From contig NZ_JBBUKT010000005.1 of assembly GCF_038066715.1 (NCBI RefSeq), positions 372,001 to 436,000 of the forward strand: a stretch of DNA of 64,000 nt, given 5' to 3'. A model generated the notes under the pieces. That model made no database searches. It worked only from the letters and a program-made list of their open reading frames with translations, and was not told where the DNA came from. How positions within the stretch are numbered: the first letter of the stretch is position 1; each line of letters opens with the position of its first letter. A program made the position numbers and the translations under genes. Shown piece by piece: positions 51,339 to 58,741 of the stretch. This DNA is from Luteolibacter sp. Y139 (GTDB taxonomy: Bacteria; Verrucomicrobiota; Verrucomicrobiia; Verrucomicrobiales; Akkermansiaceae).

Positions 51339-51692
51339 ATGGAAGCCCTCCGGCGGGAACTGCGTGTCGCGGTGGTGGAGGGAGATGTGCCGTTGAAGGT
51401 TGAGCCGGGAAGTGCGCACGATGTGCAGCTTCAGGATCCGGGTGGCCGGGAATGGGAGGTTGCACGACGGGCACCGCTCCGCACCCGATGCTGTCGCTCG
51501 ATTATTTCAGTGTGGCTGGGACTGCGGAAATTCGGAGATGACCGCCGGATCAGCACGGGCCAAGCCGATCTGGGGGCGTATCGGGCGCTGGGGGCGCCGG
51601 GATTTGAGGAAAAGGGTCGTTTCGCCAAGGAAGTGCTCGGGATCAAGGATTGGAGCGAGGTGCGGCACCGCGGGCCGGTGACGGGGGAGTGA
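51339..51692 (+). CDS. Doubtful small gene
   Basis: 117 residues from the ATG at 51339 (MEALRRELRVAVVEGDVPLK). It has no recognised domain, and two other frames are open in part of the same stretch. The second half (GFEEKGRFAKEVLGIKDWSEV) reads like real protein. The stretch fills the 51289-51757 gap between the large secreted-protein gene and thrS, and may equally be a decayed gene. Confidence 0.3.
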   Translation: MEALRRELRVAVVEGDVPLKVEPGSAHDVQLQDPGGREWEVARRAPLRTRCCRSIISVWLGLRKFGDDRRISTGQADLGAYRALGAPGFEEKGRFAKEVLGIKDWSEVRHRGPVTGE

Positions 51693-51757
51693 GGAGGGCG
51701 GAATCGGTGCGAATCGGGCATTGAAAAAGCCGTTTTCCCGGCCAATCTCCCCGCCCC

Positions 51758-53632
51758 ATGTCCGAACGGAAGACTCTCGAAGAACGCGCCCAAATGACGG
51801 ATCTGGAGCGCCTGCGCCACTCCTGCGCCCACGTGATGGCGACTGCCATCCTGCGCATTTGGCCGGACGCCCAGTTCGCCTACGGGCCGCCGATCGAGAG
51901 TGGATTCTACTACGACTTCGAGATGAAGCACCGGATCACGCCGGATGATTTCGAGAAGATCGAGGCGGAGATGAAGAAGATCTCGAAGGAGAACCAGAAG
52001 TTCGAGCGCCGGGTGCTGACGCGCGACGAAGCTAAGGCGATGGCCGAGAGCGGTCGCCTCGGCGGTCTTTCCGAGCGTCCGGGCAATGCGAGTCGTTTCA
52101 AGCTGGACCTGATCGACAAGATTCCGGAGGGCGAGGAGATCTCCTGCTTCCAGAATGGTGAGTTCATCGACCTCTGCGCGGGGCCCCATGTGGGCTACTC
52201 GGGCAAGTGCAAGAACGTGAAGCTGATGTCGGTGTCGTCGTCCTTCTACCTGGGCGATGAGTCGAAGGGTCAGCTGCAGCGGCTTTATGGAACGGCTTTT
52301 GAATCGAAGGAATTGTTAGAAGAGCACCTGGTGCGCTTGGAGGAGGCGAAGAAGCGCGATCACCGCCGCCTTGGCCGTGAGCTGCATCTTTTCCACATCG
52401 ATGAAGCGGTCGGGCAGGGCCTGATCCTGTGGAAGCCGAAGGGTGCGCTGGTGCGTCGTGCGTTGCAGGATTTCATCACGGCGGAGCTGGACAAGCAGGG
52501 CTACTCGCAGGTCTTCACGCCGCACATCGGCAAGCTGGACCTTTACCGCACGTCGGGGCACTTCCCCTACTATCAGGAGAGCCAGTATCCGGCGATTCCC
52601 GAGCGTGATGTGCTCGAGAAGCTGGCGGATGAGGACACGACCTGCGCGCAGCTGATCAATGGTCTCAGCGATGGCACCTACGAGGGCTACATGCTGAAGC
52701 CGATGAATTGCCCGCACCACATCAAGATCTTCGCGAGCGAGCACCGCTCGTATCGTGATCTGCCGGTGCGCTTGGCGGAATTCGGCACGGTGTATCGCTG
52801 GGAGCAATCCGGCGAGCTCGGCGGGATGACGCGCGTGCGCGGCTTCACGCAGGATGATGCGCACCTTTTCTGCACGCCGGATCAGATCGCGAAGGAGCTG
52901 ATCGGCTGCCTGAGCCTGGTGAAGACGGTGCTGACGACGCTCGGCATGACGGATTACCGCGTGCGCGTCGGCTTGCGTGATCCGGATGACAGCAAGTTCA
53001 CGGGTGATCCTGCGAAGTGGGATCTGGCGGAGGCGGCTTGTCGTGAGGCGGCGGCGACGCTTGATGTGCCCTATACCGAGGAAGCGGGTGAGGCGGCGTT
53101 CTACGGGCCGAAGATCGACTTCGTGGTGAAGGACGTGATCGGCCGCGATTGGCAACTGGGCACGGTGCAGGTGGACTACGTGCTGCCGGAGCGCTTCAAG
53201 CTCGAGTATGTGGGTGCGGATAACACGACGCACCGGCCGGTGATGATTCACCGCGCGCCGTTCGGCTCGCTGGAGCGTTTCACGGGTCTGCTGATCGAGC
53301 ACTTCGAGGGCAAGTTCCCGACGTGGCTCGCACCGGAGCAGGTGCGGGTGCTGCCGATTTCCGACAAGTTCCTGGAGGCTGCCGAGGCACTGACGACGCA
53401 GCTGGCTGAGGCTGGCGTGCGGGTGTCGCTGGATAGCTCGTCCGACAAGGTGGGTGCGAAGATCCGCAATACGCGGCTGGATCGCGTGCCTTACATGCTG
53501 GTGCTGGGTGCGAAGGAAATTGAGGAGGGCACCGTGTCCGTGCGGCATCGCGACAAGGATGACCTTGGGGCGAAGCCGGTGGGCGAGTTCATCGCGGAGA
53601 TCGTGGCGGAGATCAAGGAGCGGAGGCTCTGA
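51758..53632 (+). CDS. thrS: Threonyl-tRNA synthetase, lacking the N-terminal TGS domain
   Basis: 624 residues. Charges tRNA-Thr. Editing domain early: LRHSCAHVMATAILRIWP with HxxxH (residues ~16-), SGFYYDF, and CAGPHVGYSGK. The class II core has motif 2 (YRWEQSGELGGMTRVRGFTQDDAHLF), KPMNCPHHIKIF with a zinc Cys, and motif 3 (HRAPFGSLERFTGLLIEHFEG). C-terminal anticodon-binding domain: VRVLPISDKFLEAAE. The ~60-residue TGS domain found at the start of most bacterial enzymes is missing; the editing domain begins almost at once. No upstream in-frame extension resembles TGS. Confidence 0.96.
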   Translation: MSERKTLEERAQMTDLERLRHSCAHVMATAILRIWPDAQFAYGPPIESGFYYDFEMKHRITPDDFEKIEAEMKKISKENQKFERRVLTRDEAKAMAESGRLGGLSERPGNASRFKLDLIDKIPEGEEISCFQNGEFIDLCAGPHVGYSGKCKNVKLMSVSSSFYLGDESKGQLQRLYGTAFESKELLEEHLVRLEEAKKRDHRRLGRELHLFHIDEAVGQGLILWKPKGALVRRALQDFITAELDKQGYSQVFTPHIGKLDLYRTSGHFPYYQESQYPAIPERDVLEKLADEDTTCAQLINGLSDGTYEGYMLKPMNCPHHIKIFASEHRSYRDLPVRLAEFGTVYRWEQSGELGGMTRVRGFTQDDAHLFCTPDQIAKELIGCLSLVKTVLTTLGMTDYRVRVGLRDPDDSKFTGDPAKWDLAEAACREAAATLDVPYTEEAGEAAFYGPKIDFVVKDVIGRDWQLGTVQVDYVLPERFKLEYVGADNTTHRPVMIHRAPFGSLERFTGLLIEHFEGKFPTWLAPEQVRVLPISDKFLEAAEALTTQLAEAGVRVSLDSSSDKVGAKIRNTRLDRVPYMLVLGAKEIEEGTVSVRHRDKDDLGAKPVGEFIAEIVAEIKERRL

Positions 53633-53654
53633 GGATCGTCGCCTGTGTTTTCTA

Positions 53655-54995
53655 TCAGGGCTCCTCTGGAGGTCCCAGCTTGGGATCCAGAGGAGTCTGG
53701 TGGTTGTCGGCAAGGAGCGCGACCAGGTAGGCGAGATTGGTGGCGGTGAAGGCGCCTTTGTTCGCCGCAGCATGGATGCGCGTGGCCACGCCGGTGCGGT
53801 AGCCATCGAGGTCGATGCTGTAGGGCTCTTCCGCGATCATGACGAGGCGCGCGCGTGCATAGCTGGCGGCCTGTTGAGCGGAGAAATCGAGTTTCCTGGC
53901 ACCGGGTAGGACTCCATCTGCCGAGGTGGTGGCGATGATGTGCTCGACGTAGGCATCGATCCGCTCGCGAGTGGAGTAGAAGCGCTGACCGAAGCCGCTC
54001 ACCAGCCCTTCTATGGTGAAGTAAAGGAGATCGCGAAGGACTAGCCGGGAGGTGACGCGTTCGGGGAAGTGCTGGTCATTGTAGGTAGCCAGTTCGTGGG
54101 CGTATTTGGCGTAGAAGGTGTCGATCATGGTGGCATCCCCGCCAGGCATGCCGGAGAGGGAAACATTGTCCCGGCGGCCGATGAGGTGGAAGAGATCGGA
54201 GGGCGCATGGGCCAGGCATTCCTCCAGCGTGGGTGAATGATCGAGAAGGTAGTCTTTCCAGAGGCTGGCTGCGGCTTCGGGTGCTTTCTCGTCGTGGGGT
54301 GCGGCGGCTGGCGGATCGATCCGGTAGCTTTGGGCAAAGGCGATGAGGGCGTAGCAGGTGTTCTCTTTCGAGACTGCGGTTGATGGTTGCTCGGTGTAGC
54401 GGCGAAGTTTCGCGGCGAGCTGGCCGCGGAAGAGATCAAGTTCCGGAGCGGGAACCGTGCTGCCGGCGAGGATCAGGCGGGCGCGGATGTAGCCCGCGGT
54501 GTCGTCGATGGAGAAGCCGAGAAAGGAAGCCCAATTGAGCCCGCCACCCGAGAAGCTCCGCTCGATAAAGGCCTTTCGCTCGGCGTCGCTGAGGCTCGAC
54601 TTTGCCCGTGGAGCGCGGGCGAAAGCGGCGGCGATGAAATCGTGGAGTTCGCGGAAGGCAGGCCGCTGGGCGGTGGCCTGCGGGTCCCGGCGATCGGCGG
54701 CGGTGGCCAAGGTGCGGGTGTAGGTGGTGAGGAACTTGGCGCGCGTGGCGGCGTCCTTCTTCGGGTCGTTGTACAAGGTCAGGTTCATCTGCTCGCCCAT
54801 GCGGCCGAACAGTTCCCAGGGCTTTTCCGAGATGCAGTTTTTGGGGTCGAGCGGAGTGGGGGCGGTGGCAAGGTAGTCGTCCCAGGATCTGGCGGGTGGA
54901 GTAGCCGGGGGTGGCTCGGCGAGGCCTCCTCCGATCAGGATCGGCGCGAGGAGGAGGCTGAGGGAAAGGAGGGAAATCCTTGGGAGAGGAGGCAT
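53655..54995 (-). CDS. Secreted protein of unknown function
   Basis: 446 residues from the ATG at 54995 (MPPLPRISLLSLSLLLAPILIGGGLA), a good signal peptide; an upstream in-frame Met at 55037 was rejected. The mature part is helical, with two related halves: PTPLDPKNCISEKPWELFGRMGEQMNLTLYND near the start and SPTLEECLAHAPSDLFHLIGRRDNVSLSG in the middle, so an internal duplication is likely. No catalytic motif seen and no family recognised. Convergent with thrS (stops 22 bp apart). Confidence 0.72.
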   Translation of the reverse strand: MPPLPRISLLSLSLLLAPILIGGGLAEPPPATPPARSWDDYLATAPTPLDPKNCISEKPWELFGRMGEQMNLTLYNDPKKDAATRAKFLTTYTRTLATAADRRDPQATAQRPAFRELHDFIAAAFARAPRAKSSLSDAERKAFIERSFSGGGLNWASFLGFSIDDTAGYIRARLILAGSTVPAPELDLFRGQLAAKLRRYTEQPSTAVSKENTCYALIAFAQSYRIDPPAAAPHDEKAPEAAASLWKDYLLDHSPTLEECLAHAPSDLFHLIGRRDNVSLSGMPGGDATMIDTFYAKYAHELATYNDQHFPERVTSRLVLRDLLYFTIEGLVSGFGQRFYSTRERIDAYVEHIIATTSADGVLPGARKLDFSAQQAASYARARLVMIAEEPYSIDLDGYRTGVATRIHAAANKGAFTATNLAYLVALLADNHQTPLDPKLGPPEEP

Positions 54996-55080
54996 GGCGA
55001 CGGTTACTTTACGGGAGATGTCTGTCCGTTTTCCCATCCATCCCCGGGCTCCTCGAGTGGATTCGCCCGCAAAATCCCGC

Positions 55081-55109
55081 TTGCCGCTTGGTGCGACTGG
55101 GCTTATACA
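55081..55109 (+). promoter_or_regulatory. Candidate sigma-70-type promoter for infC
   Basis: TTGCCG (55081-55086), a 17-bp spacer, TATACA (55104-55109). Each hexamer matches four of six consensus bases. It would give an untranslated leader of about 260 nt before infC. Predicted by eye only. Confidence 0.4.
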
Positions 55110-55232
55110 CTCGGCTCAGTCGCCCGCGAGGCTCCGGTGTTTTGGCACCGGCCGACGCGTCCCACGCGACTACAGGCCGCTTCAGGCCACATGATGTTTT
55201 CTTTGGAACGCCACGAAATGAGAAATTTGCCA

Positions 55233-55251
55233 CCCGTTCATCGTGAACGGG
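55233..55251 (+). promoter_or_regulatory. Hairpin in the infC leader
   Basis: CCCGTTCA (55233-55240) pairs with TGAACGGG (55244-55251) around a 3-nt loop TCG. It is not followed by a T-run, so it looks more like a structured leader element than an intrinsic terminator. About 115 nt upstream of the ribosome binding site. Confidence 0.5.
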
Positions 55252-55364
55252 GCGGCTTATTTGGTCCCGTATGATCGATTCGGATCACGGCCAGCGTTCC
55301 CTAAAGCTCTTCGCAGGTGAAGGTGCGGTCTCTCCGTGCCAGCCCGCGTCGCATTGAACCCCAC

Positions 55365-55370
55365 GGAGGA
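55365..55370 (+). promoter_or_regulatory. infC: Ribosome binding site that fixes an AUC start for infC
   Basis: GGAGGA at 55365-55370, then 7 nt (tacagcc), then ATC at 55378. No ATG, GTG or TTG lies at a suitable distance in this frame. The next in-frame Met is ~30 residues on, inside the conserved domain. Confidence 0.75.
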
Positions 55371-55377
55371 TACAGCC

Positions 55378-56097
55378 ATCGCCAAGCCATCAAAAGGTAA
55401 CTTCAAGGGTCGTCAGCAGCGCGACATGACGCGCATCAACGACCGGATCCGCGCGCCCAAGGTGCGTGTCGTACTGTTCAACGGTGACCAGATGGGGGTG
55501 ATGAGCTCCCGGGAAGCGCTCGAGAAAGCGAAAATGATCGGGCTCGACCTGGTCGAGATCGCCCCGAACGCGGATCCGCCGGTCTGCCGCATTGTCGACT
55601 ACGGCAAATACAAGTACGAGCAGTCGAAGCTGAAGAAGGTGAAGTCGAAGAGCTCGACCCGCATGAAGGAAGTGAAATTCCGCGTGGGTACCGGCACACA
55701 CGACTACAACATCAAGATGGGCCGTGCCGAGACCTTCCTCGATACCGGGCACAAGGTGCGCATGGTGCTGCAATTCCGCGGTCGCGAAAACGCTCACAAG
55801 GAGCTCGGCTTCGTGATGATGAAGCGCATCATCGAGGACCTGAAGCAGATCGCCCACGTCGACCAGGAGCCGCGCCTGAATGGCCGTGCCGTCGGCATGA
55901 CGCTCTCGCCGCTGCCCGCGCACCAGCGCAAGCGGAGGTTCCATCTCTATCACGGCGAGCTGATGGAGGAAGACGACTTCGAGGAAGACGAAGGTCTCCA
56001 CGAAGACGAGCAGCCCGAAGGCCTGACCGAAGCGGAATCCAAGGCGCAAGACGCCAAGGAGGAAGCGAAGGAAGAAGCCGCGGCCGAAAAGGACTGA
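55378..56097 (+). CDS. infC: Translation initiation factor IF-3, apparent AUC start
   Basis: 239 residues counted from ATC at 55378 (read as Met, then AKPSKGNFKGRQQRDMTRINDRIRAPKVRV). IF-3 binds the 30S subunit and checks start codon and initiator tRNA. Conserved segments: INDRIRAPKVRVVLFNGDQMGVMSSREAL, GLDLVEIAPNADPPVCRIVDYGKYKYEQ, TGTHDYNIKMGRAETFLDTGHKVRMVLQFRGRE, MTLSPLP. AUU/AUC starts let IF-3 repress its own synthesis (known in Escherichia coli). A ~55-residue acidic tail (EEDDFEEDEGLHEDEQPEG and Ala/Glu/Lys repeats) extends beyond the usual end. rpmI and rplT, the usual followers, are absent; a HAD gene follows instead. Confidence 0.93.
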   Translation: MAKPSKGNFKGRQQRDMTRINDRIRAPKVRVVLFNGDQMGVMSSREALEKAKMIGLDLVEIAPNADPPVCRIVDYGKYKYEQSKLKKVKSKSSTRMKEVKFRVGTGTHDYNIKMGRAETFLDTGHKVRMVLQFRGRENAHKELGFVMMKRIIEDLKQIAHVDQEPRLNGRAVGMTLSPLPAHQRKRRFHLYHGELMEEDDFEEDEGLHEDEQPEGLTEAESKAQDAKEEAKEEAAAEKD

Positions 56098-56108
56098 GGC
56101 CCAGCCCG

Positions 56109-56789
56109 GTGGTAAAGCTCTGGCTGTTCGACATCGACGGCACCCTGGTAGATACCGGTGGTGCCGGGATGCGGGCCTTGCAGGAAGCTGCCGAGGAATG
56201 CTTCGGCGGCAGCGGGCCCGAGCTGGATCTCGCCGGCAGCACCGATCTCGGTGTGCTGGCGGGGATCCTGGCTCACTTTGACCGGGCTCATGGCCCGGAG
56301 GAGGAGGCTGCGTTTTTTGCCTGCTACCTGCGGCACTTGGAAAAGAACCTCGCGGGTGGAGGCTATGCCGGCCGGGTGTTGCCGGGTGCGGCGGAGTTAT
56401 TGGAGAGCTTGTCGCGCTTGCCGGAGGTGACGGTGGGTCTTCTAACGGGGAACATCGCGGGTGGTGCGGCGGCGAAGATGCGGCACTACGGGTTGGATGC
56501 GCATTTCGCCTTCGGGGCGTATGGGTGTGACCATGCGGACCGGAATTTGCTCGGGCCGGTGGCGCTAGCGCGTGCGGCGGCTCATGCGGGGCGTGATTTC
56601 ACGGCCGCGGAGACGCTGGTGATCGGGGATACGCCGAAGGATGTGGCTTGTGCGAAGGCGATGGGGGCGCGGTGCCTTGCCGTGGCGACGGGGAAGTTCA
56701 ACGCGGAGCAGCTGCGGGAATGCGGGGCTGATGTGGTGGTGGAGCGGCTGGATGATCCAGTGGTGCTGGGGATGTTTGCGGGTGTTTGA
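56109..56789 (+). CDS. HAD-family phosphatase (phosphoglycolate phosphatase-like)
   Basis: 226 residues with a GTG start, 11 bp after infC. Motif I LFDIDGTLVDTGGAG (DxD intact, residues ~7-21), motif II VGLLTGNIAGG, motif III/IV ETLVIGDTPKDVACAKAMGA. The cap domain lies at ~20-85. Substrate unknown; the general pattern resembles Gph. Cytosolic. The short gap suggests co-transcription with infC. Confidence 0.85.
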   Translation: MVKLWLFDIDGTLVDTGGAGMRALQEAAEECFGGSGPELDLAGSTDLGVLAGILAHFDRAHGPEEEAAFFACYLRHLEKNLAGGGYAGRVLPGAAELLESLSRLPEVTVGLLTGNIAGGAAAKMRHYGLDAHFAFGAYGCDHADRNLLGPVALARAAAHAGRDFTAAETLVIGDTPKDVACAKAMGARCLAVATGKFNAEQLRECGADVVVERLDDPVVLGMFAGV

Positions 56790-56872
56790 GGGCAAACGCC
56801 GCGAGCCGTGTTTGCATGTTTTTCGGGCCCGCGGCGCAGCGGTGGAATAGCCAAGAGGAAAGGCGAGTCCAT

Positions 56873-56925
56873 AAGGAGTGTGGACGTTTCGTCCACACCG
56901 TGTCGACGGAACGTCGACACCCCTT
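56873..56925 (+). repeat. 53-bp double-palindrome repeat, copy 3
   Basis: AAGGAGTGTGGAC, 5 nt, GTCCACACCG; then TGTCGAC, 5 nt, GTCGACACCCCTT. Both hairpins are perfect and the outer ends AAGG..CCTT are inverted. It lies between two convergent genes. Confidence 0.88.
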
Positions 56926-56973
56926 AATACGGAGCTGCGCTTCGCTTGCGCCTTAGCTATTTCAGGCTGTTGT

Positions 56974-57666
56974 CTAACGGCTCTGCAGCATCATCCACGC
57001 GAGGAGAGAGGGATCGGCGTAGGCGGGATTCCAGGATTCGTGGCCTTCTTCGGGGTAGTAGGTGGAGCGGAATTTCTTGCCGCCGGCCTTGAGGATGGCG
57101 TCTTCCATTTCGCGGGTTTTTTCGACGGGGACGGCGGGGTCCTTTTCGCCGTGGAAGGCCCAGATGGGGATTTCCTTGAGGTCCTTCGCGGCGGCTGGGT
57201 CGCCTGCGCCGCAGATCGGCACGCCGCTGGCGTAGAGCTTGGGCTCCTTGGCGAGGCAGGCCCAAGTGCCGTAGCCGCCCATGCTGATGCCGGTGAGGTG
57301 GACGCGCTTCGGGTCCACCCGGAGGGTTTTCATGAGATGGTGGGTGAGGGCGAGGACTTCATCGGGATTCCACCAGCGGCCGTCCGGGCACTGCGGTGCG
57401 GCGAGGATGAAGGGCAGGCCGTGGTTGTTCATCGCGAACTTCGGCGGGCCGTGTTTCTTGATCTTTTCGAGATCGGTGCCGCGCTCGCCGGAGCCGTGGA
57501 GGAAGATGACGAGTGGCAGGGGATCCTTGGTGTCGGCGTAGCCCTCGGGGAGGAACTGGAGGTAGGGGATGTTTTCGCCCTTTTTCCATTCGAGGGTTTC
57601 CTTGGATTCGGTGGGGGCCGCGAAGGCGGCGAACGGCAGCAGGAGTAGGAACGCGAGGAATCGCAT
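56974..57666 (-). CDS. Secreted esterase of the alpha/beta hydrolase (PHB-depolymerase/feruloyl-esterase-like) type
   Basis: 230 residues with signal peptide MRFLAFLLLLPFAAFAAP. LVIFLHGSGERG (oxyanion region), catalytic Ser in HLTGISMGGYGTWACLA, Asp in WAFHGEKDPAVPVE, His in YYPEEGHESWNP. Similar secreted proteins act as carbohydrate-linked esterases or peptidases; substrate unknown. Monocistronic. Confidence 0.88.
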   Translation of the reverse strand: MRFLAFLLLLPFAAFAAPTESKETLEWKKGENIPYLQFLPEGYADTKDPLPLVIFLHGSGERGTDLEKIKKHGPPKFAMNNHGLPFILAAPQCPDGRWWNPDEVLALTHHLMKTLRVDPKRVHLTGISMGGYGTWACLAKEPKLYASGVPICGAGDPAAAKDLKEIPIWAFHGEKDPAVPVEKTREMEDAILKAGGKKFRSTYYPEEGHESWNPAYADPSLLAWMMLQSR

Positions 57667-57762
57667 GGATACACTCCAGTCAGAGCCGGCCGAAAAGCCA
57701 AGGGGGAATGATGCCCGTCCGGGGGCTTGCCGCGGTCGCCTCGACCGGCCTAGCTAACGCGC

Positions 57763-58677
57763 ATGGAAATCATTCGTGCAGGGGTTGCCGGGACTGGGTC
57801 GATGGGGCGCAACCACGCCCGCGTTTACAGCCTGATCCCGGGTGCGAAGCTCTGCGCGATCTATGATGCCGATCCGGAGCGCGCGAAGGCGGTGGCGGAT
57901 GAATTTGGGGCGGAGCCGGTTTCCTCGCTGGAGGAGCTCGCCGAGCGGGCGGAGGCGATCAGCGTGGCGGTGCCGACGATTGCGCACCGGGAGGTCGGAT
58001 GCCGTTTGATGGAGCTGGGTGCGCATGTGCTGATGGAGAAGCCGATTGCGCCGTCTGTGGAGGATGCCACGGCGCTTGTTGAGACTTCGAAGCGGACGGG
58101 GCGGATCCTTCAGGTGGGGCACATCGAGCGCTTCAATCCGGTGCTGCGGCAACTGGAGCAGCGGCTGACGAATCCGGTTTTCATCGAAGCGCACCGGCTT
58201 TCGCCGTTCCCGAATCGGAGCATCGATATCGGGGTGGTGCTGGATCTGATGATCCATGACATCGAGGTGATCCTGCACCTGGTGCGTTCGCCGGTGGCGA
58301 GCATCGATGCGGTGGGCGTGCCGGTGTTGATGAAGTCCGAGGATATTGCGAACGCGCGCATTCGTTTCGAGAATGGCTGCGTGGCGAATGTGACGGCGAG
58401 CCGGATCAGCCCGGAGAAGATGCGGAAGATCCGGGTATTCCAATCCGACTGCTATCTCTCACTGGATTACCAGGAGCAAGCGGGGCAGATCCATTGGAAG
58501 GAAGGGATGGGCATCCAGCGCGCGGAGGTGGAAGTGGAGAAGGATGAGCCGCTGAAGCTGGAACTGGCGGCGTTCATCGCGAGCGTGGCGCATGGGCATG
58601 ATCCGGCGGTGACGGGGCAGCAGGGGACTGCGGCGCTGGAGCTGGCGCTGGAGATCACGCGGTTGATTCACGCGTGA
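57763..58677 (+). CDS. Gfo/Idh/MocA-family oxidoreductase
   Basis: 304 residues. N-terminal Rossmann domain IRAGVAGTGSMGRNHARVYSL; the family's cofactor/substrate motif MEKPIA at about 92-97; substrate-side histidine/Asp region SIDIGVVLDLMIHDIEVILHLV. C-terminal alpha/beta domain. Family enzymes oxidise sugar hydroxyls with NAD(P), some on UDP-sugars for cell-envelope synthesis. The neighbouring murA makes an envelope role plausible but unproven. Confidence 0.88.
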   Translation: MEIIRAGVAGTGSMGRNHARVYSLIPGAKLCAIYDADPERAKAVADEFGAEPVSSLEELAERAEAISVAVPTIAHREVGCRLMELGAHVLMEKPIAPSVEDATALVETSKRTGRILQVGHIERFNPVLRQLEQRLTNPVFIEAHRLSPFPNRSIDIGVVLDLMIHDIEVILHLVRSPVASIDAVGVPVLMKSEDIANARIRFENGCVANVTASRISPEKMRKIRVFQSDCYLSLDYQEQAGQIHWKEGMGIQRAEVEVEKDEPLKLELAAFIASVAHGHDPAVTGQQGTAALELALEITRLIHA

Positions 58678-58688
58678 TGTAAGGAGGT

Positions 58689-58741
58689 AAGGGGCGTGGA
58701 CATCCTGTCCACGCCGTGTCGACAGAATGTCGACACTCCTT
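58689..58741 (+). repeat. 53-bp double-palindrome repeat, copy 4
   Basis: AAGGGGCGTGGAC, 5 nt, GTCCACGCCG; then TGTCGAC, 5 nt, GTCGACACTCCTT. Its last two bases overlap the TAA stop of the leftward murA gene (58740-58742). Confidence 0.88.

Noticed and set aside
54980-55246. Small plus-strand gene upstream of infC
   Set aside because: It overlaps the start of the secreted-protein gene and the infC promoter/leader region, and the translation has no domain character.
56109-56789. rpmI and rplT downstream of infC
   Set aside because: The frame clearly encodes a HAD phosphatase and no ribosomal protein signature occurs up to the next genes.
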